Source: Ophiura sarsii (taxonomy: Eukaryota; Echinodermata; Ophiuroidea; Amphilepidida; Ophiuridae). Taken from it: a stretch of 64,000 nucleotides of DNA. Within the stretch, counting starts at the first letter, position 1, and every line of letters begins with the position of its first letter. The position numbers and the translations under genes were made by a program. The stretch is taken from positions 88,423,574 to 88,487,573 of the forward strand of contig CM069441.1 in NCBI GenBank assembly GCA_035610835.1. Reading direction: 5' to 3'. This document shows positions 1-13,800 of this stretch, piece after piece. The notes under the pieces are model-generated. The model was given only the letters and a program-made list of their open reading frames with translations. It had not been told where the DNA came from and searched no databases.

Positions 1-3000
1 CACTATTGTATAGAAAAATTGAGCTTACATATGCGTTGAAAATTCTCATTTTGGTGGTTATTGTTGCCCTCCTGCTTTGAAAAAATTGTTTGAGTTGATT
101 ATAATATGTGCTGATGGCTAGCCCTTTTTTAAGTATCATAAGTTTATTTTACGGACACGTGTCACGGTTCAGAGATTTCCAATGGTTGCAGGTATTTATT
201 GAATGCCCCTCGTATATTATATATGCCTCGGACATTTTTTCTTCTTCTTGATCGTTAACACCGTTATTTTTTTCTTGATATCCCTTTTATGGTGATTGTT
301 TTTTTGATCCTCTGTATGTCTAAGTTACCGAGATTACCGCGCACAAAGAATGTAATTCTAAAAATGTGGGTTCTTTTGGGCGGGAAGCGCGAACAAATGT
401 GGACCTTTATTTGTGTGCGCGAAGCGCCAACAAATTTGACATTTCTTTTTGGAAACCCACTAACAACACCAGACGGTGCTATGACGTCACTAGCGATGGT
501 GTCCAGTTTTCAATACGATATTTCGTTAAAATACCGTACATAGTACACTAGTACAGGGTTCCAAATTGTCGGCAATCAATGATTTCCTTTCATCTTCAGG
601 CTGATGTTAATCAGATTCTTTTGTTTTTTGTTTTTGATCCACCCTTTTGGGGGACATTTTTTTTCTGATCCCCCCACACCAATATTGCTAATCTCAACCG
701 CCAGTGGCAATCTAATTTTTTACCGTAGAAAGGACCTAAACTTGAAGATATTCAAAACATATTTGGACAAATTCCAGATCTATATAGAAGACAATGATTT
801 TGTGTGTGTGGATATATTATGCGCACAATAATCATGTTCTTGATTTGGATGTTGTTAAAGCTAGAATTTGAATTTGCGCAGTTAGTTTAGGAAAATAGTA
901 ATGTATTAGGTCTCAGTTTATTTTCTAGCGTAGGCCTACGTAGTGTGAATTATATGCTTTATAGAGTTACAGTTCATTGGTGTCAATCTTTCCAAGTTGC
1001 CGAACTCGAATTTAAAATCTGGTAAATTTCCTCGGATAGCTTGACATATCCCAAAATTAACAAATCTTTAAAAAAAAAAAAAATCTACGGTGCCTCTATA
1101 ACATTTTGTACCAAAATAGAAGAAATGATGTAGTTCCGATGTTAGTTATTATAATAATTCCATAATAATATAAACAATATAGACTTACATTTTCTGAATG
1201 AACGATCGGATAATTTGGACAATTTCTGCATTCAAAATTGTTGCACCTATTTGTTTGCTATCCAAACGAGTAGCACTGGTTCCGTCCTAACACCGTAGCG
1301 AGATGCGACAAGTGCAGGGCTACTACGTGGGTTCAGAGGATCCAAGTTCCGAGCTATTGGCAACGAATCAATCAATAATGTTAGTTTCCTGGGCTCTATG
1401 GCTGAAGTGCTGACTGTTTTAGTGACACAAACTTTAAAAAAGCCCGATTCAAAATCTTGGTTCAAAATCTAAATCTGTGAATGCTTGTGATCATTATATT
1501 AGGTCTATATTAGGGTCCTTTTTGTTGGCAAGCAAATACTACTTTGCATACAATGTAATTTTCCGTTTACTTTACTTGATGTGGGAATTTACATATCTCT
1601 TATAGATAAATCAAACTAATTTGATTAATAATTGATATTAATGAACTTCGATCAAGCGTCTCTTAAAGGGGCACTGAGAGATTGTCGAGAAAAATGAAAT
1701 TCAATAGATGAGGTACGTAGGCACCCGAAGTGTAATGATTTATGGGGAAACAGTTGAAGTGGCGCTAGATTGAAATTTGATTGAAGCAAGTTATGTGGTA
1801 TGATAATGATGATAATTTCGGTGTGATCTACATCAAAATTACCAAATCGTGAAACGCGATAGACGGCGAATTAAGGTAAACGGTTTCAGATAGTTAGTAT
1901 AGGCTTAAGTATTACGTATAGCCTAGGTGAAAAAACCCTGAATTCCATACAAATTGAAGGCGCACTCCCATACGTATCTCTTAGTGCCCATTTAAAAGAT
2001 ATTCAGTGATATCGGAAGAAAACAAACTAATAAAGCATATCTACAGATAAGTCTATCATGGCGTTGTTTTCGAAAGATAAGGGCGCTTCCCGATACCAAA
2101 TGGCTGAGAGTGTGCCCGAGAGTGTGTGCATTTAACTGTATGCAAATAGAGTTCTACATAATAAGTTCTATAATGACATAGAAACAGGTCCAATGATTAG
2201 GGAACTTTAAGTGCTGTCACCTTTACCTATACTACCCTCACCTATGGTCAGAAGTCACAAACTGGTCCAAAAAAATGTTTCACTTCTAATAATGTTGAGA
2301 AATGCACCAATTCTGATTAAACGGGACAAAACTTTTTACATACTTAATGACCCACAAACTATATATTGTTGGAAAGCTTACGATTCAAGGTTTTTCATTT
2401 TTGCAAAAAAGAATCAAATTATACAGGGTGTGTACAATTTTTACAGGGTGGAACATAAAAAAGTTGATCGTTTTTGCTCCTCACAAAATATTTTGATAGT
2501 TTGTACAGTTAGGGTTTAGCTGAAAATGGTCACCAAAATCAGAACAACCGCAGAAGGTGCTACCAAATTTGCTAAGAATCATTTGCCCAAAATGTACACA
2601 GGAATATTACAGGGTGTCTAAAATTATGATGAAATAATGCATAAAATGAAGGTTTGTATATAATATTCTATGAAATTTAGTTAGCATGGACTATTTAATT
2701 TTAAAAGAAAATGGTTATCATAATGAACTATATGAATATCGTTAAAGTTCCTTTTATTTTGAATACAGGGTGGTCCAAAATAGGTCTAAATAGCAAATTT
2801 TTCATAAATCTATGACAAATTCTGTGAAGAAACACTTCTGGATTTTTTAGTTAAATGTTTTACTACCCAGGGTAGAAAAGGACCGAAGAGTCACACAGAT
2901 GAAATAGAGAGACTGCGATTTGGCCATTGTTTAATCAATAAAATGAATAAAACTGTGTATTCTTTACATTAAAACACTCCCTGAATTGAACATCATATTC

Positions 3001-4029
3001 TAGTAGAGAATGTCTAGATAACAATTCAATATTAGTATCCATAGTAGCAGGCACAAGTTATTAACACATATGAGAAGTTTGAAAACTTTCCTATGTATAC
3101 TTTTAAAATGGCATCAATTTCAAAAGTTCTAGTTTTCCGCTATTTTGTGTAGAAACCTATGGGCGCCTCATCCACCGGCGCCTCATCCACCGGTCCCACC
3201 CTTGACTCATTCGACGTTTAGATTGATAACTTCACTGTTGCTAAACATGTGGCTTTAATTCTTTTTTTATTCGGTAGCTGGATAAATTGTCTTTAATATG
3301 ATACCAAAAATGTTATGTTTTTTTGACAACTTCTATTTAAAATAGAGACACGTATCACGATTTTAAGGATTTTTTGAAACGATCCCACCTTATTTGGTAG
3401 ACCTATTAGTGACCTGTGACCCTAACCTCTGTCATAATCTGCCCTTTTAAACTTTATTTATGTACATTAATAATATATCAGGCGCTGATACGCCCCCGTA
3501 AAAACTGCTAAGTGAGGGAGAGAGAGAGAAGAAAAGAGAGGGAAAAGGAGGGGAAAAGGAAAGTGAAAAGAGGGCGGAGAAAAAGAAAAGGGGAGAGAGA
3601 AGGAGGGTGAACTTAGTTTTTTTTTTAAATCCTCGGCATCTCAGGAAAGCCTTTAACCCAGGAACTTCCAGGGCTCACCAGGGCCCGTATACCTACGCCG
3701 AGTGACGCTCCCAGAGATGCTACATTTCGATGAAAAAAAGAGTAAATTTACAACATGTATGAAGCATTTACAAAATGATATATTATTATGTGCTAAATTT
3801 CACCGTGTATTTTTTCAAAACACTATGTTCTAAAAGGGATTCCAAACTGTTTTAAAACACTGACACATTAGAGCTTCAAGGGGCTTTGCCCAAGCCTTTA
3901 GACGCTCCGTTCACCTTGCATTCATATTCGGCATTAATATCTTCGGTATAGCATTAATATCTTCATTAGATATTTTAAATATTTTCAGTAGATAAAACTA
4001 CCGTTGTAGTAGGCCTATATAACCATACT
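1..4029. other. intergenic DNA, no gene seen
   Basis: No coding signal is convincing here; open frames are short, AT-rich and have no recognisable domain. Four same-orientation CAGGGTG motifs occur at about 2424, 2444, 2610 and 2766, resembling the outer end of the mariner-like elements found later in the window, but no matching inverted end is visible. A block at about 1860-1990 resembles blocks at 39220-39280 plus 40062-40095 and at 61540-61625 (shared motif ACTCCCATACGTATCTC), so it is a dispersed repeat. A purine-only tract lies near 3506-3617. Confidence 0.6.
3506..3617 (+). repeat. polypurine (GA-rich) tract
   Basis: About 110 bases of almost uninterrupted G and A, with GAGA and GGGGA runs. 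It is a low-complexity, potentially triplex-forming tract with no gene attached. Confidence 0.8.
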
Positions 4030-4415
4030 ATATTCAGTATATCTTATCACAGTAAATTGTGCGCAATATCAGTACAATAATGCAATTACCATCATAGTGA
4101 TATCATATCATATCACAGTTCATTGTACGCAATATTATTACAATAATGCAAATACCATCATAGTGCTATAATCAATACAATATTCAATGCAAATACCATC
4201 ATAGTGTTATTATATCACAGTTTATTGTACGCAATATCAATACAATAATACAAATACCATTATAGTGATATCATATCACAGTTTACTGTACGCAATATAA
4301 ATAATGCAAATACCATTATAGTGTTACCACACCATACTTCATTGTACGCAATATCAATACAATAATGCAAATACCCTGACAGTGTTACCGCATCAAAATT
4401 TCATTGTACGCATTT
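4030..4415 (+). repeat. tandem repeat, about 60 bp unit
   Basis: Six or so imperfect copies of a unit containing TATCACAGTT, TTGTACGCAATAT and ATGCAAATACCAT. The GCAATAT motif recurs near 4063, 4129, 4231, 4292, 4348 and 4409. The array lies just downstream of the 3' end of MCT copy A. Confidence 0.8.
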
Positions 4416-4822
4416 AAACAATTACAAACGTTTTATCAAATACTTCCATATCACAGGCCCTTTCACAATGCTGGGTATATATTAGAGCTAACGTGTGCCC
4501 GACGCACGACACGGTTTACGTTACAAATGGAGAGAACGTTTTTGGAGATAACATTCTGAAGTAATCTGATATTATTAACTAAATGATATTGACATAAATA
4601 TGTCAGAAGTTCAGAACAACTTGTGTGCTCATTTACGATTGTCTTGCACTTTACAGGAAATAGCCACACGACACATACAATATAAATAAATAAAATAGCG
4701 CCATCTAATATCTCTGAACGCCATCTTTAAAATGGTGGACTAAATCGAGCACCAGGCCCTTAGGGGTCGAATAAGGAAGACCGGAAGTATGTACAGCTGA
4801 ACCAAAATGCCATATTTGAGTT

Positions 4823-4828
4823 TTTATT
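4823..4828 (-). promoter_or_regulatory. candidate poly(A) signal of MCT copy A
   Basis: AATAAA on the minus strand (TTTATT on the plus strand) lies 13 bases past the stop codon of MCT copy A. Copy C has the same signal at the equivalent place. Position and hexamer support it; cleavage is not shown. Confidence 0.5.
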
Positions 4829-4840
4829 CAAAATATGTAT

Positions 4841-7800
4841 TTAAATTCTTCCTCTCTGTCTTTTGAATTCTTCTGTTTTTCTAATAATGATGCTACTCAG
4901 AATAAGGACGATTACTCCAAAGCCTTGCACACATCCAATAGTAAGAAAAGCGTCGTTGTAACTTCCGGTCGTCTTAAATATCCACCCTATTAAAGAAGAA
5001 AAAATCAACATAAACGGGAATGAGTTACGGTATTTAACAAAGGAATCATCGGTAATATTGTTCATTAAAAAATCTTGCTTACCAAAAGATCAATACAAAG
5101 GAAACTTTCCGGTCAAATTCAAAAAAAGAAGCAAAGCTTGCCGGTCAACGGTCAAAGGTCAATACAAGAAAAATCATTGGCAGGCCAAAAATCAGGAAAG
5201 GCAATCCAAGCCAGTTTTTTTTTAAATTGAAAAGCTTGAATTCTAGCTGAGATAGATAGACCTACGCGGTTTTGCATTTGTACATGTATGCACTCACCGG
5301 GTACAAAACCGCCAAGAATACGTCCCACAGCAGAAAAGCATCTGAGCCATCCCATAACGTTGATTAATCGATCAATCCCGAATAACTCCTTGTACACAAC
5401 ATTGATGAGCGAATGACTTATCCCCAGTCCTAGACCCTGGAAGAAAGCGAACACCGACATTCCAATAAAAGTATGTGTCATAACGCTCAGTGTAAGACTG
5501 AATGTCATGATTGACATCCCGCATATCCAGATTACCGTTGTGCTCGTATTAACTTGCTTCCATTTTAGAAATCCTGGGATGATCTTTCCAACGGCGTCTC
5601 CTACTCCTCCAACTGTTGCTACCAATGCTGCGTTTAGAGGCGGGATTCCAACATATACTGCGCGGGGTACAATGTAAATGACCCATGCCGTATGTGTAAA
5701 GCGGATTGTGCAGGAGACTACCATAATAACATAAAATATTGGTTGCGTGAATAATGAAAAATGAAATGATTCATATATGAAAGCGCGGCATCGGCTCAAC
5801 GAGCATTTCCATGTATCGGTGTTATCCTCATAGGAAGATTCATCGGACGAAGAATGCCCTTGATCCTCAGATCCTTTGTTTCTCGAAGATGGTTTAAGAA
5901 GTGCGCCACAGCTTGTTGCGTGGAAGAAGATACCTCCTAGAATCAGTACAGCCCCTCTCCAGCCATAAGTGGTCTCTAGAATTGTAGTTAGCGGACCGAA
6001 GATCATTAAAGCTGCTGACGATCCCAGGTAAGCAAAACCGTTTGCTAAGCTATAGTTGGAGTCGAAATATTGTCCAAGGACAGCGAACGGAGGGTCACCT
6101 ATGAAGCCTAATCCAGTTCCTAAAAGAGGAAATAAAAAAACAAAAAGTTCAAATCGCATATTCGGGTCGAAACATATCGTTAATAATTATTCCCTTGCCT
6201 ATTTCGCAAATGCTTGTATTATCAATACAATCCAAATGTAGTATCATAATTTCTCATGTTTTTTTTATTGTTTTTCAACTAGCTATTTTTAACAATTGTC
6301 CCTTTAAAATTCCATAACTGCTGCAAGAACATATTTTATCCCTAACAAGACTGTCAACATTTTTTGCAAAAAGCATTCACCTTTAAAACCACGTTCGCAA
6401 TTACTTTATGCGTGAAATTATATTCAAATTAGGTGTCTCTCGTATTCTATGATCGTTTTCTCGAAATGCGATAGTGCTTCATTGGAGGACGGGTACCGGC
6501 ATCCTAAGATTTTCAAATCGAAGTTTGTGTGCGAAATATCTCGAAAAATACAGCTTGAATTAGTAAGATTTGTGGACACGATATTGGTACAGTATTTACC
6601 TCGGCTGAGTTCGAGTGACTGGTTATTTGGAGAATTATGAGGGATAATGTGTCCGCGATAGGGATATTTATTTTCTATTCCGACATCGTCACATCAAAGA
6701 AAATCGCGGCGATTCTAGTTATTGTACCCCCGTATATCACCATAATGTTTATATATACTCCATAACGCTCCGTCGCTGATCGCAAGCGTGGATCACCGTT
6801 TTTCCAATCAAGGGGCGTAATTTTGTTTTGTTGTAGTTTACTACTCATGTGTGTGGGCGGAAAGAGTTCAAGCGTAATAGAGCATGAAGCTAAAACCTAC
6901 TGAATGAATCCCCCCAAACGCCACTATACGCAATTGAGTTTGTTCACCGCTAGGCTAGGTACCACCGCTAGATATTGCCTCAGAAAAATTTTGTGTTTGC
7001 GATTTCGTCTTTATTAATCCATCAATGGATTCCAGATTTTGTGAGCATGTACAAATCGCAAATAACTTGGACGAGTTCAAAGTTGGGGTTAATCTGCCTC
7101 ATAGGAGTAAAAATATTTTTTTGCCTTGAGAAGCATATTTTTCTTAGTAAAATACAACGATGCATGCTCGGGGGTGGTACTCACGTATGTAAGGCATACG
7201 GGGACGCGCCGCTCCAGTGGGTCGTTGTTTCATGAGACATCCTTAGCCATGGGTAGGCTTTTCAACTGAAAAATCCTTAGACATGGGTCTATCCAAAATC
7301 ACCCTTAGAAATGGGTAGGGGCTTTGAATCTCCATCGGCACACCCCCGACCAAACCAAATCTGAGTACCCCCCTCCCGGGGGATGAGCGTTGCTATTTTT
7401 TAGTTATACCATTGTAATGCTAAAGTGATACGTGATTAGCGAATTTCTCACTATAATAATCAATCGTTTGATAAAATCTTTTCATATCCATGAGCTGAAA
7501 TGCGCCACTTTTTTACCTGCGTGTCCCCCAGCCTTCTATATTTGTACAGATTTAGCGGCCGTACGGTAATATTGAGGACTGGGGGATGTCATCTATTCAA
7601 AATCATTGCCAAAGTTGACCACATCGTTAGTTCGTAAAGACAATTAGCGGTGTCGGGTATTGATTCTGCCGAATTCGGCAGCTTGTTTGTTGAGTGGAAG
7701 GCATCAGCGCGATCATGTTCATAAATGTCGACGCTATTTCCTGAGACGAATATACCTGGTATATTCGTCTCAGCTATTTCGAACATGCATAGAGTGCATA

Positions 7801-10800
7801 GGCTATACCTTTTAATTGAACAAATATCTATTTTATCGACTCGCACATAGAAACTACTAGTATCGGTTCTTTAAAAAAAAAAAATCCAAACATTAATCAC
7901 ATATTAAATAATGATATTTGCATCCATTTTCCAAATGTTGACATTTGTCGGTCAGACTCAGGCCTACTTAATTTTTTTTTAAATGCTCATGATTTCTATA
8001 CGAAAGACATTTTTGTCGTGAAATTGATTGCACCTTGACTTTTTTGTATCATCGATCTTATACGTATAACCCAAAAAAAATGAATTATTTAACCAAATAA
8101 TGGTATTTGGGCTAATCTTTTCAAGCCTAGAATTAAAAAAAAAATCATAATGATTTCTATGCGAACAACTTTTTTGTTGTCAAATTGATTGCGGCTTGAC
8201 TTTTTTGTATCATCGATCTCATACGTTCCCCAAAAAATTGAATTATTTAACCAAATAGCGGTATTTGGGCTAATTTTTCAAATTTTGATATTTGTCGGTC
8301 AAGCCTAGAATTTAATTTTAAAAAAAAGATTTCTATGCGAATGACTTTTTTTGTCGCCAAATTGATTGCGGCTTGAGTTTTTTGTATCATCGATCTCATA
8401 TGTACCCAAACAAAATTGAATTACTTAACCAAATATTGGTATTTGGGCTAATTTTTCAAATCTTGATATTTGTCGGTCAAGCCTAGAATTAAAAAAAAAA
8501 AAATTGTTATGATTTCTATGCGAATGACTTTTTTGTCATCAAATTGACTGCGGCTTGACTTTTTTTGAATCATCGCTCTCATACGTACCCAAACAAATTG
8601 AACTATTTAACCAAATAATGGTATTTGGGCTAATTTTTCAAATGTTGATATTAGTCGGTCAAGCCTAGAATTAAAAAAAAAAATTGTTATGATTTCTATG
8701 CGAATGACTTTTTTGTTGTGAAATTGATTGCGACTTGACTTTTTTGTATCATCCATCTCATAGGTACCCAAACAAAATTGAATTATTTAACCAAATAATG
8801 GTATTTTGGGCTAATTTTTGAAATGTTGATATTTGTCAGTCAAGTCTAGAATTGAAAATAAGAATCATTATGATTTCTATGCAAATGACTTTTTTTGTCG
8901 CCAAATTGATTGCGGCTTTAGTATTTTGTATCATCGATCTCATATGTACACACAAACAATTGAATTACTTAACCAAATAATGGTATTTGGGCTAATTTTT
9001 CAAATGTTGATATTTGTCGGTCAAGCCTAGAATTAAAAAAATATCATCATGATTTTTTGTTGTCAAATTGATTGCGGCTTGACTTTTTGTAACATCGATC
9101 TCATACGTTTCTCAAAAAAATTGAATTATTTAACCAAATAATGGTATTTGGGCTAATTTTTCAAATTTCGATATTTGTCGGTCAAGTCTAGAATTGAATT
9201 TAAAAAAAGATTTCTATGCGAATTACTTTTTTTGTCGCCAAATTGATTGCGACTTGAGTTTTTTGTATCATCGATCTCATATGTACCCAAACAAAATTGA
9301 ATTACTTAACCAAATAATGGTATTTGGGCTCATTTTTCAAATCTTGATATTTGTCAGTCAAGTCTAGAATTTTAAAAAAAAATCGTTATGATTTCTATGC
9401 AAATGACTTTTTTTGTCGTCAAATTGACTGCGGCTTGACTTTTTTGTATCATCGATCTCATACGTGCCCAAAAAATTGAACTATTTAACCAAATAATGGT
9501 ATTTGGGCTAATTTTTCAAATTTTGATATTAGTCGGTCAAGCCTAGAATTTTAAAAAAAAAATGTTATGATTTCTATGCGAATGACTTTTTTGTTGTTCA
9601 ATTGATTGCGACTTGACTTTTTTGTATCATCCATCTCATATGTACCCAAACAAAATTGAATTATTTAACCAAATAATGGTATTTGGGCTTATTTTTCAAA
9701 TTTTGATATTTGTCGGTCAAGTCTAGAATTGAAAATAAATATCATTTATGATTTCTATGCGAATGACTTTTCTTGTTGCCAAATTGATTGCGGCTTGAGT
9801 TTTTTGTATCATCGATCTCATATGTACCCAAACAAAATTGAATTATTTAACCAAATAATGGTATTTGGGCTAATTTGTCAAATTTTGATATTTGTCGGTC
9901 AAGTCTAGAATTGAAAATAAAAATCATTATGATTTCTATGCAAATGACTTTTTTTGTCGCCAAATTGATGAGTTTTTTGTATCATCGATCTCATACGTAC
10001 AAAAAACAATTACTCATACGTATAACCCCCAAAAAATGAATTATTTAACCAAATAATGGTATTTGGGCTAATTTTTCAAATGTTGATATTTGTCGGTCAA
10101 GCCTAGAATTTAAAAAAAATATATATGATTTCTATGTGAATGACTTTTTTTGTCGCCAAATTGATTGCGGCTTGACTTTTTTGCATCATCGATCTCATAC
10201 GTACCCAAAATAATTGAATTATTCAACCAAATAATGGTATTTGGGCTAAATGTTCAAATTTTGATATTTGTTGGTCAAGCCTAGAATTAAAAAAAAATCG
10301 TTATGATTTCTATGCGAATTACTTTTTTGTCGTCAAATTGACTGCGGCTTGACTATTTTGTATCATCGATCTCATACGTACCCAAACCAAATAATGGTAT
10401 TTGGGCTAATTTTTCAAATTTTGATATTAGTCGGTCAAGCCTAGAATTAAAAAAAAAATCATTATGATTTCTATGCAAACAACTTTTTTGCCATCAAATT
10501 GATTGCGACTTGACTTTTTTGTATCATCCATCTCATATGTACCCAAACAAAATTGAATTAATTAACCAAATAATGGTATTTGGGCTAATTTTTCAAATTT
10601 TGATATTTGTCGGTCAAGTCTAGAATTGAAAATAAAAATCTTTATGATTTCTATGCGAATGACTTTTTTTGTTGCCAAATTGATTGCGGCTTGAGTTTTT
10701 TGTATCATCGATCTCATATGTACCCAAAAAAAATTGAATTACTTAACTAAATAATGGTATTTGGGCTAATTTTTCAAATTTTGATATTTTGTCGGTCAAG

Positions 10801-13800
10801 CCTAGAATTTAAACAAAATAATTATGATTTCTATGCGAATGACTTTTTTTGTTGCCAAATTGATTGCGGCTTGACCTTTTGGCATCATCGATCTCATACG
10901 TACCCCCAAAAAAGAATTATTTAATCATATATTGATATTTGGGTCCATTTTCCAAATTTCGACATTTGGCGAATATAATATCATATATAATTGTTGTCGT
11001 CAAATTGATCTCATAGGTAACTCAAAGGTGATAAAACAACAAAATGCAACAATGAATGGACATTTTTGAGCCAACTACTGGCATTTTTAGGTCGTCCGTA
11101 GGAAGAGACCTTATGGCAGCATCCTTCGTGTGTGTTGTCTGTCAGTCAGTTAGTCATTCATTCATTCATTCATTCATTCATTCATTCATTCATAAAAGGT
11201 TTATTAACATAATTGTTATAGCAGAATAACATCTGAATTGCAACAATTTTACAATATAAAAACATGTATGAATATCAAAATACAATTAAAAAGTCAGTCA
11301 GTCTGTGTGTGTCCGTCAACAATTTGGTATACACTTTTTGTTTTGTCCATTTCTTCTCCATACAATAACCAATTGCAATCAAACTTCGGTCATAGATGTA
11401 ACATGGAAACCTTCATATGTTAATGAGGTCATAGGTCACATACCAAGGTCAAAGGTCATCTGAGGTCAAGATGTAAAATTCAGTACACACTTTTTGTATT
11501 GTCCATTTCTTTTCCATACAATGACCAATTGCAACCAAACTTTGGTCATAGATGCAACATGGAAATCTACATATGTTAATAAGGTCAAAGGTCACATACC
11601 AAGGTCAAAGGTCATCTGAGGTCAAGATGTAAAATTTAGTACACACTTTTTGTATTGTCCATTTCTTTTCCATACAATGACCAATTGCAACCAAACCTCT
11701 GGCATAGATGCAACATGGAAACCTTCATATGTTAATGAGGTCAAAGGTCAAATACCAAGGTCAAAGGTAATCTGAGGTCAAAATTTAGTACACACTTTTG
11801 TATTGTCCATTTCTTTTCCATACAATGACCAATTGCAACCAAACCTCGGTCATAGATGCAACATGGAAACCTTCATATGTTAATGAGGTCAAAGGTCACG
11901 TCAAAGGTCATCTGAGGTCAAGATTTAAAATTTAGTACACACTTTTTGTATTGTCCATTTCTTTTTCATACAATGACCAATTGCAGCCAAACTTCGGTCA
12001 TAGATGCAACATGGAAACCTTCATATGTTAATGAGGTCAAAGGTTACGTCAAAGGTCATCTGAGGTCAAGATTTAAAATTTAGTACACACTTTTTGTATT
12101 GTCCATTTCTTTTCCATACAATGACCAATTAAAACCAAACCTCTGGCATAGATGCAACATGAAAACCTTCATATGTAAATGAGGTCAAAGGTCACATACC
12201 AAGGTCAAAGGTCATCTGAGGTCAAAATTTAGTACACACTTTTTGTATTGCAGCCAAACCTCGGTCATAGATGCAACATGGAAACCTTCATATGTTAATG
12301 AGGTCAAAGGTTACGTCAAAGGTCATCTGAGGTCAAGATTTAAAATTTAGTACACACTTTTTGTATTGTCCATTTCTTTTCCATACAATGACCAATTGCA
12401 ACCAAACCTCGGTCATAGATGCAACAGGGAAACCTTCATGTTTATGAGGTCAAAGGTCAAGTACCAAGGTCCAAGGTCATCTGAGGTTAAGATGTAAAAT
12501 TGGCTGCATATGTAAAATTGATTACATTTAAACAGATGAAGTACAATTGCAACCAAACTACCCATATAAACGGACGACCTATTTGGGACCGCTGTCCCTA
12601 TTTTTTTAACTGTATAAGTGCAAGTGAATGGCAGTAACAAAACAAGTAAATAAAGATGAATGATCGAATCTTTGACAAAAATAAATAAGCACACTAGAGT
12701 TATAGTGTACATGTTTGCACAACTGGTCTCATCCCGAATAAGATTACATTATGTTGATATCCATGCTGATCAAATTACGGGCGAAATATCTGTTTCCAAT
12801 CGACTACGAAAACTAATCTCAGTCATTCAATGCATTGCGAGACTGCCGAATTATGCGTATTCGCTGTCAATCGAAAGCAAAACCTATTTTACCGCAAAGC
12901 TTTTAAGTGCCTCTTTATTCAGTTTAAATAAATTTTAAGCCAAGTTTTCAATTAGTGTTTGCCTGGACTGTCGGTATACAAAGACGAATTTACAAAATTA
13001 TTAACTTTAATCGATCACGGCTATTCTGTTCAAAAAGCGTATGTGTGTAATGCCTTGTTTTTACGATGTAAACAATAATATCATGCCGCCGGGCGATCAG
13101 CTGATCGATGTTGAGAGAACACAATGCGCATGCTCTTATCAGTTTCGTTCATCTCTCGTCGGTGATGGCGTAACGAATAAGATAGCCAAGTCGGCCCTCA
13201 TGATTGTGAGGATTGTTTGTTTGTTTCGTTTTAACATTATGCATACATTACGAAATCCAAAATTATGTTTTGGAATTCAATCAGGCAACTTTTAAATTTG
13301 ACTATTATGTCACACTTTGTGTACGCAACTTCGTGGAAGGATCCATGTTCATCTTAATTAACTGTTTATGTCAAGATTATTACATACTGTTTCTGTCCAT
13401 TCTTCTTTGTATATTGTGCATTTTGTGTACAAGTGTGTTTAAATGTGCCCTTCACTCAAACTTTCCCCAGCCCCCATTTAAATGGAATTTGTATTTCAAC
13501 TCTGGCTAATTAATAGACAACGTAATGATATACCACTAATGAGTACTGACTCTTGTCCCTGCGTAGAAAGGCAACATTTTCTTGCCCGCATGGTCCACGC
13601 TAAGTCCTAGGTCCCGCAGGGCCAAGGTTGCAACCGGAAAGTACATTAATCAAACCAAACTGTTTACCTTCACACCTGAATACACTCTCCAGGACACATC
13701 ATAACACCAACAGCAGCCCTGTCAGCAATTCATTCTTATGGTTGAATCAAATACAAAGGAAACCCTTTAGAGAACAAACAAACGGGTTTCAAATATTATC

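Noticed and set aside
7890..10975. Regularly spaced repeats that might suggest a CRISPR array
   Set aside because: The whole 178 bp unit is conserved, with no unique spacers, and the DNA is clearly eukaryotic. It is a satellite.
12660..13509. Several 84-98 codon plus frames
   Set aside because: Overlapping frames in AT-rich inserted DNA, absent from MCT copies B and C; no domain.
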